Shown here piece after piece: positions 61,898 through 64,000 of a DNA stretch of 64,000 nt. The translations under genes were made by a program, and so were the position numbers. The notes under the pieces were generated by a model. That model was given only the letters and a program-made list of their open reading frames with translations, was not told the origin of the DNA and ran no database searches. Each line of letters opens with the position of its first letter. The stretch's first letter is position 1. Origin of the DNA: Ardenticatenales bacterium (GTDB lineage Bacteria; Chloroflexota; Anaerolineae; Epilineales; Epilineaceae); assembly GCA_020853525.1 (NCBI GenBank), contig JADYYS010000037.1, forward strand, positions 1-64,000, in the 5' to 3' direction.

Positions 61898-64000
61898 CTA
61901 CGGCACCGGCACCCCCTGTCCATCGCAAGCCAACCGCCCCTGAATGTCCGCATAGATCGAGATCAGATCCTGATCCGTCGGCGACGCATAGAACCGGTCC
62001 ACCGTTGTCGCCACCGTCTCGAGGAGCGTGCGGTCGATCGTGCTGCCGAGGCCGATCGCGTAGACGATGACGTCGTTCAGCCGCAGGCGGGCGCCGGCCT
62101 CGAGCACGGGCGCGTTGCCGGGCGGGTTCGTCTGGAGGCCATCCGTCAGGACGATCAGCACCGGCAGCGCCGTCGCCCGGTGCGCGGCCAGCGCCCGTTC
62201 GCCTTCGCTCAGGCCGAGGTCGATCCGGGTGCCGAACTCCGTCGTGAGCGCGTCGAGCGCGGCGTCCAGGCGGGCGACGTCGGCCGTCAGGGACTGGTGC
62301 GTCGTGGCCGTCGTGTGGAAGCTGACGATCGCCACGCGGTCCTCGGGGTCGATGAGGTGGACGAACGTCCGCGCCGCGGCGCGCGCGGCGTCGAGCTTGG
62401 TGCCGCTGCCGGTCGCGCGCGGTTCGTTCATGCTGCTCGAGGCGTCGAGAACGAGCGCGACGTCGAGCGGGCGTCGCTTGATCAGGCACCCGCCGCGCAG
62501 CGCCATCGGCAGGTAGGCCCGATGGTTCAGCCCGAAGACCTCGACCTGTGGAATCGGGAACACGATCCGGCCCGGGTTGCCCAGCGCGTCGCGGTAGCGG
62601 CCGTCGGCATACACGTTCGTCGGCCAGGTGCCGACCTGCTGCGGGCGCAGGCGGTAGGTCATCTTCAGCGTGTCGGCCGCCGCCGTGACGCCGAACTGCC
62701 ACGTCAGCGTGTTCGCGGCGGCGTCGAACGCGGCCGGCGGGATTGCGCTGTTCGGCACGTACGTCATGTTCGACGGGATCTGATCGACGACCGTGATCGT
62801 CTCGAACAGCCCCTCTTCCGGCCGGTAGCCGGTCAGGCCGCGGGCGATGTCCTCGACCTGGCCTTCCGTCGGGTTCATGTGCACGCGCCCCGGCTTGTCG
62901 CCGGCGGCGTTGGCGACGACGATGTCCAGGTTGTCGCGGTGGATGTTCGTGAAGTCCCACGACGGGAACACGAGCGCGTGGATCACCACGCCGGCCGCAT
63001 CGAGCGCGTCGACGGCGTCGGTGGGCAGCGGATCGTCCTTGATGATCCCGTCCGTCACAAGGACGACGAGCTTGCGCGTCCCGGCCGGCGTCGGCGGGAC
63101 GGCCGTGTCGAACGCGAGGCGTGCGGCGTCGAGCGCGCCGCGCAGCTGGGTATCGCCGTTGGCCGTCAGCGCCGCGATCCGGGCGCGGATGCCGGCCAGG
63201 TCGTTCGTCAGCGGCGAGAGCAGCGTCGGGCCGCTGTCGAACGTGACGAGACCGACGCGGGTGTTCGCGCCGTCGAGCTCGCCCAGGAAGGCCAGCGCGC
63301 CCGACTTGCCCTGGGTCAGCGAGTCCTGGAAGCTCATCGAGCGCGACGTGTCGAACACGATGACGATGTCGGCGGCGTCGAAGCGGCCGGGGCACCAGCC
63401 GTTGACGGTCAGCGACACCTGGACGGTCTCGCCGAGCGGGATCCGCCGCGGTGCGGCCGTCTTGTCGCGGCTCGGGACGCACGCCTTGGGCGACGGCGGG
63501 GGCGAGACCGGTGCGGCACGGCGCTCGAACACCCAGACGCCGGCTCGCTCGATCGGCGAACGGCTGTCCCAACCGAGCTCGAGCGTCGGGCCGAGGCGGA
63601 CGAAGTTCACGTACACCCGCCCGTCGTCGCCGAAGGCGATGTCGCGCGGCTCGACGGCCGCGTCCGGCATCGCCCAACTGGCCACCAGGCGGCCGTCGGG
63701 GGCGTAGTGGTGGCCCCAGCCGCCGCGGCCGAGCACGACGACGTCGCCGCCCGGACCGGCCGCCATCGCCCGTGGACCGTCGTGCAGTGGCCAGTCGTTG
63801 ACGGCGCGGCCGAACAGGTCGCGGACGTACACCCGGCTGCTGGCCTGATCGGCGATGTAGACGTGGTCCTTGTACAGCGCGATGTCCGTCGGCAGCGCGA
63901 TGTCGCCGCCGGCGTCGACGGACCAGTCGCGTACCAGCGCGCCCGCCTCGTCGACGAGGACGATGCTGTTCGCGCCGAGGTCGAGCGTCGCCACGATGCC
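61898..64000 (-). CDS. Large surface protein with NHL-like repeats and two von Willebrand A domains (5' end missing)
   Basis: The 3' 701 codons of a longer gene that enters from the right edge. The visible N-terminal 160 residues are NHL/beta-propeller-like (LPTDIALYKDHVYIADQAS, MAAGPGGDVVVLGRGGWG). The first VWA domain has IVIVFDTSRSMSFQDS (MIDAS D-x-S-x-S), followed by a DUF11-like beta domain (YRPEEGLFETITVVDQIPSN, then YRLRPQQVGTWPTNVYAD). The second VWA domain has VALVLDASSSMNEPRATG. A surface adhesion role is inferred. No membrane segment or sorting signal is visible at its C-terminus (LACDGQGVPVP). Confidence 0.8.
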   Translation of the reverse strand, partial: GIVATLDLGANSIVLVDEAGALVRDWSVDAGGDIALPTDIALYKDHVYIADQASSRVYVRDLFGRAVNDWPLHDGPRAMAAGPGGDVVVLGRGGWGHHYAPDGRLVASWAMPDAAVEPRDIAFGDDGRVYVNFVRLGPTLELGWDSRSPIERAGVWVFERRAAPVSPPPSPKACVPSRDKTAAPRRIPLGETVQVSLTVNGWCPGRFDAADIVIVFDTSRSMSFQDSLTQGKSGALAFLGELDGANTRVGLVTFDSGPTLLSPLTNDLAGIRARIAALTANGDTQLRGALDAARLAFDTAVPPTPAGTRKLVVLVTDGIIKDDPLPTDAVDALDAAGVVIHALVFPSWDFTNIHRDNLDIVVANAAGDKPGRVHMNPTEGQVEDIARGLTGYRPEEGLFETITVVDQIPSNMTYVPNSAIPPAAFDAAANTLTWQFGVTAAADTLKMTYRLRPQQVGTWPTNVYADGRYRDALGNPGRIVFPIPQVEVFGLNHRAYLPMALRGGCLIKRRPLDVALVLDASSSMNEPRATGSGTKLDAARAAARTFVHLIDPEDRVAIVSFHTTATTHQSLTADVARLDAALDALTTEFGTRIDLGLSEGERALAAHRATALPVLIVLTDGLQTNPPGNAPVLEAGARLRLNDVIVYAIGLGSTIDRTLLETVATTVDRFYASPTDQDLISIYADIQGRLACDGQGVPVP

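Overview
The window is 64 kb of very GC-rich bacterial chromosome. Gene content and style suggest an uncultivated member of the Chloroflexota. The basis is secreted proteins with Pro/Thr linkers, DUF4397 and DUF5667 proteins, a PGRP/SpoIID wall enzyme, ATGA/GTGA gene overlaps, frequent GTG starts, and a C-terminal MPKTG sorting-like signal. This assignment is inference from family knowledge; no rRNA gene or other phylogenetic marker settles it. I saw no rRNA or tRNA gene, CRISPR array, insertion sequence or phage structural gene.

Layout. 0-18 kb holds amino-acid and general metabolism: proline/glutamate catabolism (pruA), two low-complexity secreted proteins, an overlapping run of tryptophanase, heme A synthase and glycine oxidase (tnaA-ctaA-thiO), a secreted serine hydrolase, a decayed adenylate cyclase remnant, a DUF4397 surface protein, gdhA, a two-receiver/PPDK-N fusion, and a cobalamin adenosyltransferase. 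18-26 kb holds a class A penicillin-binding protein diverging from mazG-eno-hemL, then an HU-like protein closed by a strong terminator.

26.4-45.6 kb is a defence island inserted between ordinary chromosomal genes. Its first module has a 1717-residue DUF1998 helicase, an SNF2/RapA-type helicase, a BrnT/BrnA pair, and a 1336-residue N6-adenine methyltransferase. Convergent to it is a 630-residue protein that joins a PD-(D/E)XK-like nuclease region to a von Willebrand A MIDAS domain. Next come McrBC, a small Ada-type zinc protein and a MazEF pair. The helicase/helicase/methylase set resembles DISARM class 1, but the helicase and DUF1998 parts are one protein and no DrmC phospholipase-D gene is visible. 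This is the best candidate in the window for an undescribed or variant system. Base composition drops sharply part-way through the methylase gene and stays low through the nuclease/VWA gene, which suggests a mosaic origin.

45.8-64 kb returns to housekeeping and cell-envelope genes: rplI with an unusual charged tail, a zinc-ribbon protein, a giant secreted SpoIID+PGRP wall enzyme, a SAM methyltransferase, an ECF sigma factor with a DUF5667 partner, ygfZ, a panE/small membrane protein/plsY overlapping operon divergent from murE, an exported lipoprotein-like or membrane protein, a class II aldolase-like enzyme, and a partial NHL/VWA surface protein running off the right end.

Many promoters match TTGACG/TTGCCN with 17-18 bp spacing to a TACNAT-like -10. 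Several genes (the penicillin-binding protein, mazG, the nuclease/VWA gene) have a -10 so close to the start codon that leaderless transcripts are likely.
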